Shown: one piece after another, positions 12,198 through 21,800 of the stretch | Numbering within the stretch: the stretch's first letter is position 1 | How the letters are laid out: each line of letters starts with the position of its first letter | Assembly (NCBI GenBank): GCA_031213475.1 | Contig: JARUPZ010000034.1 | Span: forward strand, 5,246,680-5,310,679 | Source: Nereocystis luetkeana | Taxonomy: Eukaryota; Sar; Phaeophyceae; Laminariales; Laminariaceae | Reading direction: 5' to 3' | DNA length: 64,000 nucleotides | Program-made: the position numbers and the translations under genes | The notes under the pieces: generated by a model | What the model was told of the DNA's origin: nothing | What the model saw: only the letters and a program-made list of their open reading frames with translations | Database searches by the model: none

Positions 12198-15100
12198 ATC
12201 TGAGTAGATAACCCTTTTAGAACTGCAGTCCCGTTTTGGGGGCAAACTACTTGAAATTAGACTACGTTGTCCTCAAAACGGGACTGCAGCACTACTAATA
12301 AAAGGCACAACCGTCAGCGGACGGGTTTGTGGCCGGATCACGGTACAACGGTAGGGTTTGTGGCCAATATCGCGGTACTGCGGTAGTATCTGTGGCCGGA
12401 TCACGGTACATCGGTGCCTTGGACAACGAGAGCTGCCGATACAAAAACAAACAAATAAATAAAAGGTGCTGACACTGCCGTGCGGCGGATTTGCCCAATA
12501 CAGTCGTGATGCCCTCAGCAGCAGTGTGGTATAGTGCCTGGGGAATCGCTTAGCACAGACGGGTTTCACCATTATCCCCTTTAGCACCGCAGTCTCGATA
12601 AGGGGACAAACCTTTCTAATTCCAAGTGATTTGTCCCCAAAACGGGACCGGGGTCCTAAAAGGGTTAGTACTGGTGGTATACAGTGTGCGGAGTATGTAG
12701 TGCCGATCGCCGGTATAATAGTTCCGGTATTGTTGACTGGTGCATACCTGGTACCTGGACTAAAACCGCCAAAGAGACGGGGCAACCCCCCCGGTATACC
12801 GTCTTAAGGTTGATACCCCCCCAAACAAATGCCATATATACAACGAGAACTTAACTCAATTCGCCCACGTGAGGCGGAAAATCTTGCTTGGGGATCAGAG
12901 TCCGCTAATTTTTGCAGCAGTGCAGTCAATGGAAGGGTTACCAAAAAAAAAAAAAGTTTTTTTTTTACAATGAAAGCAAATAAGCTTTGCAGTCGTAGAA
13001 AAACGGCAAAAAATAAAAAAATAAAAAAATGTAGAAAACAAAACGTCCTACGTACGCTAAAGGGCAACAAAAAAAAAAAAACACTTTCGCATGCCCTTAA
13101 CATCGAAACCGTTCAAAAGTATTCGAGTTTTTTTGTAGCCCTTAGATTTTTTTTTTTTTCCCCCAACTCTTTTAGGACCGCAGTTCCGTTTCGGGGGACA
13201 AACTACTTGGAATTTGAGCCGATTGTCCTTGAAACGGGACTGCAGTCCTAAAAGGGTTTAATAACAGCATCAAAAAGGGGTTCAAAACTAACACAACTAG
13301 GACGAAATCATGGACCACTCACACATGATGAGCTACGTACTTCAGTTCAAGGTAGGCCCGTTCTCGATCTTGGTTTAGCTCATGCTACCACTACCGGTTG
13401 GGACCCAAACAACCCTTATGATCTATAGCAGCACATGTTTATTGAGTGGGATCTGCCCTACAAGGCAGATCCTGCACACAAAACCTCTCACAACGGCGGG
13501 TGAGGAACCAGATGATCTGTCTGTAGATATATAGATAGATAGATAGATAGATCATGATCTGTACGATCTGTCTGTCAGAGATGTGAAAATCTTTCAAAAA
13601 CAACTACCAGGTACCAGGTACCAGGTACTAATAAAAAAAACATGATCACACACAGACCCTAAAAAAACAACAAGAAGCAAAAAAATAACAAAAACGAAAA
13701 AAATCAAAAACAAAAACAAAAACAAAAAACTTACAGAAGGGCAAAGAAGTAGTCCGCCGCTTCCGTCCAAGGAACATCCCTCGCGTGGAAAACCGTGGAC
13801 CAGAGCCAGGTGTTCATGCCGACCCATGGATAGAGCGATAGCCACAGGCGCATGTAGTTTCCCTGAGGGTTATACAGTCCTGGGCGGCGGGATGACAGCG
13901 GGGGGGGGGCGGGGGGGTGGGGACGAGGGGGGCTGCGGCGTGACTATCTCCAATCCATGGACTGCATCGCGTGACGTTCCCGAGGACAGCCCGGGGCAGC
14001 CATCTCGACGGCTGCCTCGGCCATCGAATTGCTCCACCACTCAAGCACCACCACGGTTCGGGAAGCCCTCGAGGCCCTCCCCAAAAGTCACCACCAACCC
14101 GGACGCCAAGACCAGATTGCTCCGAGGGGTATCAGATAGCACCACCTCAAGTGCAGCCCACACGCCGCTACGGTTCGCGCTTCGCTCCGCGCCCTCGGCC
14201 TCCGTCAGCGCCCTGCGGAGGGCTGATATATACTGCTGTAGTATTTCTGCACCATCACGTGGGAGCAGGTAAGGCTCCGGTCGCCCCTGTGGGTCAAGTG
14301 GTTAACCTCGAATTCTACTTGTGTTTGAGTCCTGGGTTCGAGCCCCAGGTGGGTCGGACTTTTGACTTTATTTGCAAAAAAAAAAAAAAAAGGACTCAAT
14401 TGTTGAGAGCGCCTTGCAGCGTGGGTAGGCACAATTTCGATGCGAGTCGACGAGGGAAGAAAAAGGCTGAAATTTTCTCGCGATAAAAATGAAGGCACGT
14501 ACCGTAGCGGGAAGGGGGGAGAAGAGCCTGCTATGTGACCCCGGATCTGAGTTACGAGTTGGAAGGAGAGAGAGAAGAAGATGTGCGAAGATAATAAATG
14601 GGATGAGAAAAAAAAAGAAGAACAAAAGCAGTGGTGCCAAATGGGGCATATATATATATATACTTCGTATATATATGGGTGGGATCAGGGTAGAGTCGAC
14701 GCGTTCTGCGATAGATGTAGCACATTTCCGCTAAAATATTTTTCTGGATGACGAGGTTCCGTAGCCCAAAATCGTCGGAATGCCAATCTTGTTTCGAAAA
14801 AACGAGTTTTTGTATACTTGGGCCGTGGGGCTACTCATCGGGTTGCAGTTTTGATTTTTGATGAAGTCAGTTTTCGAGTGAGGTATGGAGCCCCTTAGGT
14901 GAGGAGCCTCAGAAACGTTACTCGTTGGGTGAAGCTCTATCGTAGCACGACTCAGGTGTTTGACTAGAGTAATGAAAAAGCGGAGGTGTGGTTAGTCTGT
15001 TGGGCATCCCGTTTCACCCCTACTACTACTACTACTACTACTACTAGTGTGGAACACGAAAGGAAGACACTCAGAATAGCGTGTGGGCTGCACGCAGGTG

Positions 15101-18100
15101 CTGCAGTCGATACTGGTTGTAAATATAGGCGCCGTCCAGAGGGGTGGGGGTCGAGGGCTGGGGTGGGGATACTCAATCGTCGTCACGGTAGCTACATTTT
15201 CAGGACAATTGAGTTCGAGGCACTGCTGTGGAAGCAATCACAGTCAACATCATCATCATCATCATATTCACCAATACCGTAGGATGATGCTGGTCATTAT
15301 TTGCCATCACCAACACCCCCCCGTCCCCCCCCTCCGTGCTCCGTCTCGAAAGGGAAGCGTGGTCAATGGTCAACTGACGAAGGCAAGCAACAAATGAGCA
15401 CGCCCCCCCCCCCCCCCCCCCCCCCCCCCCCGCCCCTACATTATGTATCTCGTATATATAGGTTGTATTGGGTTGGGTTGGCGTCGGTTGGCAACGACTC
15501 TGTAAAACATGCCGCTCACTACGCGAGCTAGACAACCATGGTACCGTTTGTTTTTTTTCAGCGGTCGGTAGCAGCTGGCGATCGAGTTATAGATCATTTA
15601 GTGTGGGGTGAAGATCCTTAACTCCGCACGAGCGGAAATGACCGCATCACTTAGTGTTTACGGTAAGGCACCCACAGGGCAGTCAGATAGTATAGTAAAC
15701 CCATTGCCGTCTCTGGCCGTGGCGGCCACAAGGGCAAATAAATTAGCTCATCGAAGCTGCCATCCATGCGCAAGCCCGTTTCACAAGCGGTTCTTATTAA
15801 TAGTAGGATGCACCTCGCCCGTCATGCGACCCGCCGAGCGCCCCACGTTTCGCTCCGCGCGTGGTGCACGCAATGCCTGCCTGGTCGGCGAAAACCCGAC
15901 GTGCTCCATCCCGGCGTTGTAGGGATGCGAGGGTCTACGGTCATACGACCACGGCCATGCGTGACCTCGAGTACATCCCCCGACCGCCACCACCCCCACC
16001 ACCCCACAGCACCTTACCACACCTATGGCCCGCCCATCATCGCCATGACCAGCATCATTATCCTCGTAGTCGTCTCCACCAGCATACGATCGTACTGACA
16101 ATGACCCCCACCACCACCACCACCACCACCAACACGACCAACACCACCACCACCGATGCCGCTGCTACCGTAATGCATACCACCACGTTCCGAAAATATA
16201 TGAATGGCCGGTGGAGAAGGGGCGGCGGAGGTGCGGCGGAGGCCGGGGAGCGCGACCCGCCAAGCGAGCGGCCGAGGAAAAGCGAAAGCGAGCCGCCGTG
16301 CCGAACGGATTTGTGTCCGGGGACCCCCAAATCCAGTTTCCAAGCTGGGGGTTTCCACTGCACGCTGAGGCTTCCTCTAGATGGGCCGATCGGTCATATA
16401 TATATATACTTCGAAGTATATATATATCCATGCGAAGACATCAGCTCCGTCGGTAGAGCGTGCGCCTAAACGCTCACAGGCCATGATTCTCCGGGGGGAT
16501 CTAGTCGCAGGTCTGGACGTCAAGGGCCTCGCGCAGGCGCTACGGCGCCGAGCGGGCGGAATCGATCCGCGACGCCGGCCGTTGGAGACGAGGCGGGGGC
16601 ACACGCCTCAGCGAAGAAACCGCGCGGAACGGCGGTTCAGAGGCCGGAGAGATCGCCAGACCAAAATATGACCAGATTTTTCGGCTAAGAACTAAAAATA
16701 AGATACCAGGTAGGTGTATTTATATGCAACCGATCGTTCTAATTCGGGACAGAGTCGTAACATGTGCGGATTTCCTTACGCTGGTCGTTAGGCCGTTCGC
16801 TTGGTTGGGGGCTGAACAGAATTCACGCAAACAAAACGAACGGCACGGCTGGACCAATGGGCCGTTCGTTTCATATCAGCTGCACCAAAACGTCATCGGA
16901 CCGTACCTTTGCGTCACCCCGACGTCCGAATGCCTCCTCAAAGGGAAACCTGGTATACACGTACACCGATACCTTTCTTTGCGTTTCTACCTTTTACCTC
17001 GAGAGAAGATGACGTGGTAAAAGTGAGGAAGACCGTTTCCGGCTGAGAAGAGCGATGCGAACAGCTCCTGAATGCCCCACACTCGTCTGGAATTTTCCGA
17101 GAAAAATCGCGCGAAGGCGGCGGGAGGCATATGGGGGGGGGGGGGGGGGGGGGAGAGACGGCGGGGGTCGCGGTGGGCGCGCGGGTGGGAAGTCTAGGGT
17201 GGGAGTGGGGTCGAGGTGGGGGTGGGAGTTGCCGTTGGAGTAGAGGGGTAGGCGTAGAGGTGTGGGGGGGGTGTGTGGGGGGGGTAAGGTAGGTTTGCAA
17301 CCCCAGCTCTGACCCTAACCCCACTCCTCTACCCCCTATGAAGGTGAACATGTTCATTGCAACGCGAACATTGCACGCCCAGGACAGATCATGATCTAAA
17401 CTAGTAGATCAGATCTACAGTAGCAGTAGCTCTGCAAAAGGTACAGAACAAAAATTTCGAAGAAAAAAATATATATACCAGGTATATACAAACAAGAATA
17501 CCAAAAAAAAAGGGTTAAGGAGCTCCGCCCCGGCAGCCAGAAACGTTTTTTTTTTCCCCTCGAAATATGCCACTAATACTTGCTACCTGTGTTGTAGCAC
17601 GCGTCTTCTTTCCGAGTTTTTTTGTTTTAGGCGGTTCGGGGGGGATAAAGGTTGACCGCAAAACTCGAGTTTATTTGGTGCAATACTCCGCACTTCCGAC
17701 AGGTCGTCGCCTGCCAAAGGTCGTCGCCTCGACGTTCCAAGACAGATCTATATTCCCGATCGTGTATTATCTACTGTTTGTGCAGTACGGAGTACGGAGC
17801 CCATGCATGCCGGGTGGGGCACGCATAAAATCTGCATCATCCTGCACACGATGATTCCTGCGGGTGGGGTCTGTGCGCTATGACGCAGACCCCTCACGAA
17901 AAAAAACTCGCACAACGGCAGATGAGGAGCTACGGCAGTAGACGATCTACGTACACAGATAGATAGATCATGATCTACGTACGCAGATAGATATATCATG
18001 ATCTATCTGATCTGTGCGAGGTATGAAAACATTTTTTTTGAAGCTCGGCCGAGGTCTTTTACATGCCAGCTCTCACCTGAAGGGCCACTTCCCATGATAT

Positions 18101-18796
18101 TGCTGCACCTGCTCCCCTGCCTCTATCCTAAGCTCCACGTGCATTGTCATGCACTGGTAGCCGCACTCCGACTCACAGTCCCAGCCCATCGCCCGCAAAT
18201 GCCAGGGGGGGGAATGAACATATCTGTCAACGATGCCTCCTCCTCCTCCTCCTCCTCCTCCTCCAACCCCCCCCCTTCCTTCTTCTACCCCTTCCCCGCC
18301 CGCTCCTCCTTCTCCTCCTCCCACCCCCTCACCGCCAAATGCGACTCCCGCGGCGCCGGAGCCACGGCCACCGCTTACGCCAAGTCGCGCGTTTGTTAAC
18401 ACTGACGCTTCCCCCCCCGCAGCACCCTGTCCCCGCTCCCCTTTCTCTTCGTCCTCCGCGGATAACCTCCGCCGGCCCTCACCAACGGGATCGTTGTCGT
18501 CGTCGTCGTCGTCGTCGTCGATATAGTGGCCATTGTTGTTGTCGTTGATGTTGTTATGAGTGAGGGCATGTTCCCCCTCGGGTGCGCTGAGACTAGCCGC
18601 ACGTCCTTCCCCCTCCTCCTCCCCTCCTCCCCTCCCCTCCCGCAGCTGGCGTTGGTGCTGCCGCTGCCGCTGCCGCTGGAGCAAGTGCTCATCAAGCCGC
18701 TCCTGCAGCGCCTGCTGCTGCTGGTAGCGCAACATCGTCGGTGGCATGAGCGTTTCCTCGCGGACGTATTTTATTCCGCACAGCTGCTCGACACAC
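4383..18796 (-). CDS. PGAP3: Per1/PGAP3-like GPI-lipid remodelase gene (partial, five exons found)
   Basis: The Per1/PGAP3 family are ER/Golgi multi-pass membrane proteins of the CREST hydrolase superfamily that remove an acyl chain from GPI anchors. Seen here in order: CVEQLC near the N terminus, GWDCESECGYQCM, YHGKWPF, RVWGIQELFASLFSAGN, MNTWLWSTVFHARD, KFDYGYNMK and GLMHTGLWLRYQ. These are the family landmarks in the right order. All five exons join in compatible phase (2/2, 1/1, 2/2, 0/0), giving 398 codons. Not found: the signal-peptide exon, about 20-25 residues of a membrane helix expected between DYFFALL and the MVPLVG helix, and the C-terminal DAH..WH exon. Introns are about 0.1-5.2 kb apart from the first at about 1 kb, and hold MITEs, LINE ends and SINE-like repeats. 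The first exon carries a long acidic and Gly-rich insert not typical of the family. Assignment is firm; exact ends are inferred. Confidence 0.9.
4540..5450 (-). repeat. Cluster of 5'-truncated R repeats
   Basis: At least four partial copies in the minus orientation (about 4590-4670, 4680-4880, 4893-5160, 5250-5450), each starting on the plus strand with a G-run and TACTCGAT. A LINE stub lies at 5180-5240. Copies are separated by little or no unique sequence. Confidence 0.68.
5535..5704 (+). repeat. Family E dispersed repeat, copy 2
   Basis: CGAGTCGACGAGGGAGGAAA to ACTCCGGATCTGAGT, with a long GGGA-rich middle; cut by a family A MITE at its end. Confidence 0.6.
5705..5799. mobile_element. Family A MITE, left end missing
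   Basis: Begins inside the left inverted repeat (CATAGTAAATAGGACC) directly after GATCTGAGT, the end of another repeat. The core is diverged. Confidence 0.75.
6364..6470. mobile_element. Family A MITE
   Basis: Complete, TA on both sides; the orientation of the core is opposite to copy 1. Confidence 0.88.
6815..6895 (+). mobile_element. LINE 3' end, short fragment
   Basis: CTCCGTCTCGAAAGGGATGC..CAACAAATGAGTACCCCC, an 80-bp stub of the LINE tail. Confidence 0.65.
7124..7641 (+). mobile_element. SINE-like retroposon with C-tail, full copy
   Basis: Family R: starts TATAGGTTGGGTTGGCGTCG, passes GCTAGACAACC..GGTACCG(T)n, TCTGGAAATGCCTACACCGG, GCAAGTCCGCCTC, GGTGAAAACCCGACATGCTC and GGGTCTATGGTCATACGACT, and ends ATCGAGTACATATCTCCTAT plus a C-run. 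No coding frame is conserved. It shares the GAGTAC-poly(C) terminus with the LINE stubs, so it is probably mobilised by it. Confidence 0.7.
8453..8564 (-). CDS. PGAP3: PGAP3-like exon d (FDYGYN motif)
   Basis: Acceptor GAACAG/G and donor ATGAAG/GTGGGT. Encodes a membrane helix, VGISMSVYYVLHISFMWF, followed by VKFDYGYNMK; the FDYGYN Asp is conserved in the CREST superfamily. The phase fits exon c directly, but the family normally has a further helix between the two, so a short phase-2/phase-2 exon may be missing between 8.6 and 13.7 kb. On the transcript strand the bases just upstream of the acceptor are a purine-rich pentamer array and not a pyrimidine tract. Confidence 0.85.
8575..8785. repeat. 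(GGTTC/GGTTT) pentamer array
   Basis: About 40 pentamers of GTTCG, GTTCC and GTTTG. It lies immediately upstream of PGAP3-like exon d on the transcript strand, where it reads as purine-rich GAACC/GAACG. Confidence 0.9.
9122..9290 (-). mobile_element. Two LINE 3' stubs in tandem
   Basis: Each begins, on the plus strand, with (G)nGTACTCATTTG or GTACCCATTTGG and ends with TTTCGAGRCGGAG. Confidence 0.6.
9290..9560 (-). mobile_element. SINE-like R repeat, truncated
   Basis: Runs from GGGTGTACTCATTTGTCACG through TCACCCACCAGGCATAAACA to ATTTCAAGAGGCAGCAATG. Confidence 0.65.
9950..10044. mobile_element. Family A MITE
   Basis: Complete, inside the long PGAP3-like intron between exons c and d. Confidence 0.88.
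10185..10470 (+). repeat. Two truncated R repeat tails
   Basis: Tails at 10185-10312 and 10340-10460, each ending TCGAGTA plus long C-runs. Confidence 0.62.
10802..11001. mobile_element. Two family A MITEs back to back
   Basis: Copies at 10802-10904 and 10905-11001 meet at GTATATCGGGGG with no spacer, as if one inserted into the TA at the end of the other. Confidence 0.85.
11205..11640 (-). mobile_element. 5'-truncated LINE with ORF2 C terminus
   Basis: The minus-strand frame 11575-11216 reads MCPCGKAIESRTHIVGECEI, then YKEERDVLEEEM and WWPQAAKQEG, ending KGCVVNGQMTKASCK and a stop. CxCGxxxESxxHxxxxCxxY is the zinc-knuckle tail found after the reverse transcriptase in many non-LTR retrotransposons. 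After the stop come ATGAGTACG and a C-run, with no poly(A). Only the 3' end is present. Confidence 0.75.
11680..11765 (-). mobile_element. LINE 3' stub
   Basis: GTACTCATTTGTTGCTTGCC to TTCGAGACGAAG after a 14-G run; 40 bp from the longer LINE copy. Confidence 0.62.
11765..12075 (-). mobile_element. SINE-like R repeat, truncated
   Basis: GCATGGCCGTAGTCGTATGA to CCAGAGACAGCAATGGG; the tail side lacks its G-run. Confidence 0.65.
12209..12291. mobile_element. Family B MITE
   Basis: Left end AACCCTTTTAGAACTGCAGT; the right end is cut after CTGCAG. Confidence 0.75.
12576..12663. mobile_element. Family B MITE
   Basis: Both ends present, slightly diverged (CCCCTTTAGCACCGCAGTC on the left). Confidence 0.8.
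13165..13257. mobile_element. Family B MITE
   Basis: Both inverted ends clear; the left target is decayed. Confidence 0.8.
13735..13879 (-). CDS. PGAP3: PGAP3-like exon c (catalytic WSTVFHARD motif)
   Basis: Acceptor GCCCAG/GA and donor CTTCT/GTAAGT. Reads LYNPQGNYMRLWLSLYPWVG, then MNTWLWSTVFHARD, then VPWTEAADYFFALL. NxWxWSxxFHxRDxxxTExxDYF is the hallmark of the family, and its Ser and His are among the residues conserved across the CREST superfamily. A shorter alternative start at 13862 (CTCAG/GG) exists, but only the 13879 start matches the phase of exon b. Confidence 0.9.
14278..14397 (+). mobile_element. Possible tRNA-derived SINE with A-tail
   Basis: GTGGGTCAAGTGGTTAACC resembles a polymerase III A box and D arm. 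GGGTTCGAGCCCC matches the B box, within a stem CCTGG/CCAGG. About 30 bp on, a run of 16 A follows. The length fits a tRNA head plus short tail; no full cloverleaf was built. Confidence 0.35.
14438..14560 (+). repeat. Family E dispersed repeat, copy 3
   Basis: ATGCGAGTCGACGAGGGAAG to GACCCCGGATCTGAGTTACG. Confidence 0.6.
14701..14948. mobile_element. Family D foldback element, about 245 bp
   Basis: Ends GCGTTCTRCGATAGAKGT and CTCTATCGTAGMAC. The core shows TAGCACATTTCCGCTAAA, AATCGTCGGAATGCCAATCT and GAGGTATGGAGC..GAGGAGCC. Copies also at 39193 and 47377. No target duplication was defined. Confidence 0.75.
15335..15432 (+). mobile_element. LINE 3' stub with about 30-C tail
   Basis: CTCCGTCTCGAAAGGGAAGC..CAACAAATGAGCACG followed by a C-run; it abuts the start of the SINE-like repeat at 15443. 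Confidence 0.65.
15443..15990 (+). mobile_element. SINE-like R repeat, full copy
   Basis: Begins TATATAGGTTGTATTGGGTT and ends near GACCTCGAGTACATCCCCC. Confidence 0.68.
16397..16428. repeat. AT hairpin with TTCGAA centre
   Basis: Near-perfect palindrome of (TA) arms around ACTTCGAAGT. Similar hairpins at 14648-14677 and 56622-56651, which share the ACTTCGTAT core. Confidence 0.8.
16998..17086 (-). CDS. PGAP3: PGAP3-like exon b
   Basis: Acceptor TTTTCCAG/A and donor CGAG/GTAAAA. The first base completes the Arg codon left open by the preceding exon, giving KWPFRRVWGIQ. The rest reads ELFASLFSAGNGLPHFYHV, matching the QE(L/P)xSxLFSxxN segment that starts the first membrane helix in Per1 proteins. 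Exactly 29 codons plus one base on each side. Confidence 0.9.
18077..18796 (-). CDS. PGAP3: PGAP3-like exon a (N-terminal luminal domain)
   Basis: Reads CVEQLCGIKYVREETL, then a Gln/Arg-rich coil, then an acidic and Gly-rich stretch of roughly 130 residues that includes eight Asp in a row, and ends in the conserved Cys-rich block and YHGKWPF. The donor is TCAG/GTGAGA at 18077/18076, leaving two bases. The acceptor CGAAG/G at 18797/18796 follows a C/T-rich tract and is the most likely one, but the exon could begin further upstream. A methionine codon at 18747 lies inside the exon and is probably not the start, because conserved cysteines precede it. The low-complexity insert could hide a small intron; I see no obligatory one. 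Confidence 0.85.
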
Positions 18797-18839
18797 CTTC
18801 GGTCGTGAGACGCGGAGGGAGGGGGGGGAGGGGGGAGTA

Positions 18840-21800
18840 GAAGGGCGGGGGGGGGGGGGGGGGCAGGAGCGCAGGATTCCGGTTAACGATTAAGAACGAA
18901 AAACAAGACGAACGATGGTGGCGGGAAGGGTGGCGGTGGCGGTGGCGGAGGGGGTGGGGCGGAGCAGCTCTTCGTGCACGGCCTCGGTGCCGTCGGCGTG
19001 CCACGATAAAGCAATGGCATCAGCCGCAGTGACATCAACAGCCCCGTAACTGCTTTTACAGCAGCGCTACTATTAATTCATACCTGGTACCTCCTATAAA
19101 TATAAAGAGTGTTGGCGCAGAACGAAAAATTGATTGGGCTTTTTCGTCGGTAAACTGTCTCTCCGGATTGCGCTTTTTATCAATTTTTAAATAGTGGCAT
19201 GAATTTCAAGATCTTCTCGGAAAACGAACCGATGGGTGTCGATGTGCAATAATCTGAACGTACGTCGTTTGCTGTACCAATCTCGTATACGCTGAGCGCG
19301 GTGTACCCGAGCCAAACACTGCTGCCGTTGTTGCGGTGTTCATGAGTGTTGTGAGTTGATACACAGCCGCGCTGCGGCGAGCCCTCCGAAGGCACCGCGC
19401 TGACCCGGCACAAGCACAGCAAAGCAAAGCAGCAGAGTACAGTAAACCTTCTGGCGGCCTGCGTTTCATCGCTTCCCCGTGCCCTGCCGCTCTCCCAACA
19501 CGTAGCAGCGAGGACCAAAAACAGGCGGTCAGAAACGACACAGCAAGATACTGTACCTCCTGGATGTACGCGCGTACTCGTGCTTTTACCCCCAGTCGCT
19601 TTCGTGGTACCGGTACCAGACACCAGGTACCGGTACACAATGATCACGACAGAAGAGCGCGGCTTCGGACACACTACGCACGAGAAAACGAGACAAGAGA
19701 GAGGCAGGAGGACCACCATACAGGAAGACAAGCCTATTATATCCCCAAAGGAGCTGCATCCGGCGACCAGAGCTAGCCGGGCTTCGCCTGTCTCGTCGGA
19801 GCTCGCCGAGGAAGGGGTTTCCGCACCCAAAGCTACCTCTGAACACAGCTAGCTAGCTGCAGCTGCTGCTGCTGCTGCTACGGGTCTTGTAAACAGCATG
19901 GTCAACGAATAAAAAAGGCGGGAAAGCGAAGGGAATCCGCCATCACCACATCACCAGCCCCGTCCCCCACCGTGACATATAGCTCAGACCGCACGCCTAT
20001 CGCACGAGGGCCGTCTCGACACGTGCCGCTTCGCGCGGAGGTCAAAATATGTCGCGAGGCAACGACGCAAGCGCGTGTGGTCAGATGGTCAGCTCCATTG
20101 GGTCGCGCCTGCAGAGTATTCGTCGGGTGTGCTTGACCAACCACGGAGGCTCGGGGAGATGTAGACCAACCGTCAAACGTGGTCGTTATCCATTTCGGCT
20201 CTATGTCCGTTTTTCTGGCTCTACGAAATTTTGCCTTTCGAATATACATAACTCGGCCGTATTTGAGTAAATTTGGAAAATGTTATTTGCTAAGCGTCGG
20301 TAATTGGGGAGTACAACTGGTCGTTATAGTCAATTTTTCACAAAGAGCTAACACTTTTCTTACTTCGTATAAGTTCTGTACATACTTCTACTACCACTAC
20401 TAGTACGTACTACTACTGCTACTACTACTATTCATACTGACCGTTGCTGCTGCTACTGCTCTACGGTTGTACTTACGGACGCTTATTTACTCGTGGATAA
20501 TTACCTGGTACGTACGTGATACCATCACGTACGTAGGACACCTCGCACAGGACAACAGCTGCCAGTACTGTTGCACTCGTCATCTAAATACGAGTACCAT
20601 ACGTACTTGTACCAACTTGACGTTTTTTATTGTACATCGGCTACGCTACGGCCGCGGGTCTTTTCTCGCGCTCTCGGCTGCGGGACACGCGAGGGGGGGG
20701 CGCATAGACAACACGGCACCAGTGGGGGTCCCGGCTGGGCTCCGTGGCGCGTGCTCTGGGCGTTCAAAGTCGCGAAATCTGGCAAGTAATCGCGGTTAGG
20801 CAGGCGTCCCGCCGAGCTAGAGCCAATCAGGATGACGGAGGCCGCGGCACAACACAGGGGGGCCGCGTATACACGACGGCGCAAGTGTGGGTCCCGTTCG
20901 GGCTCCGTGGCACGTGCTCTGGGCGTTCAAAGGCGCGAAATCTGGCAAGAAGTCGCGGGGAGGCGTCCCGCCGAGCTAGAGCCAAGCAGGACGATGGAAA
21001 CCCCACCGTACCATGTATTTATCCCACCGTCCCTCAAGCTCTCAAGCTCTTTGCTTTGTGGGGTAGACACGACAAAGCAGCAGTCCCACATCAAGCTCTT
21101 TCTTTTGCGACGACGGCCACCGACTGTGAATCTGTTCGAGTGATCGTATTAATTGCCATGTTCTCTGTCGACTTACAGCAGCGGTAGGAAATAGAAGAAC
21201 ACATAATCTCGAGAGATGTGCAGCCCAGTCAAATGGATGCTGCGCAGGGGGGCGGGGCGACACACACGCACGTCCTCGGGAATTCGAAGGCAGCCGCGGC
21301 GGTGCACACCACAATAGCAACAACAACAACAACAACCACGGCACTAGCGCTTCAAACCCTATGTAACTCCGGCCTTCGTGACAGCCACGGGTGTTTTTGT
21401 GTCCCGTCTGTTAGACCAGGAGATACACGAAGAGTACACACTTACCAGGTACTTCCTATGCACACAACAGCAGTCACTACGGCGTAATAATACCTGTACA
21501 CATCCAAAACAATATTAACAGGTACCTTGTACCTGGTATATACAAATTTGAAATCAAACATACGTCGTCGAATTTCATCCTGCCATCCTGTATAGCAGCA
21601 TAGCAGCAATACACAGCAGCAAATACTCGGAGCAAATTCGTAGGGGCGCCTGGTGATGACGCCCCTCCTTTTTGACTTGCGATACTCACGGTATTTCAAA
21701 GCGACCACATCCGGAAGGGGAACCTTGTACTTACTATCATACTCGTACTGCTGTAAATACGACGCATCTTGTACGACGTATAGGTACTTTTGTACGTACA

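Noticed and set aside
13310-13375. Plus-strand segment DEIMDHSHMMSYVLQFK with a GTAGGC donor
   Set aside because: Looks exon-like but is isolated, antisense within a PGAP3-like intron, and next to a GATC-rich repeat; no partner exon.
16434-16500. tRNA-like D arm AGCTCCGTCGGTAGAGC
   Set aside because: The D stem is perfect, but no proper anticodon stem, B box or acceptor stem follows. Perhaps a worn SINE head.
21640-21700. Possible CRISPR or bacterial features
   Set aside because: Spliced genes and MITEs show eukaryotic DNA; the repeats lack regular spacers.
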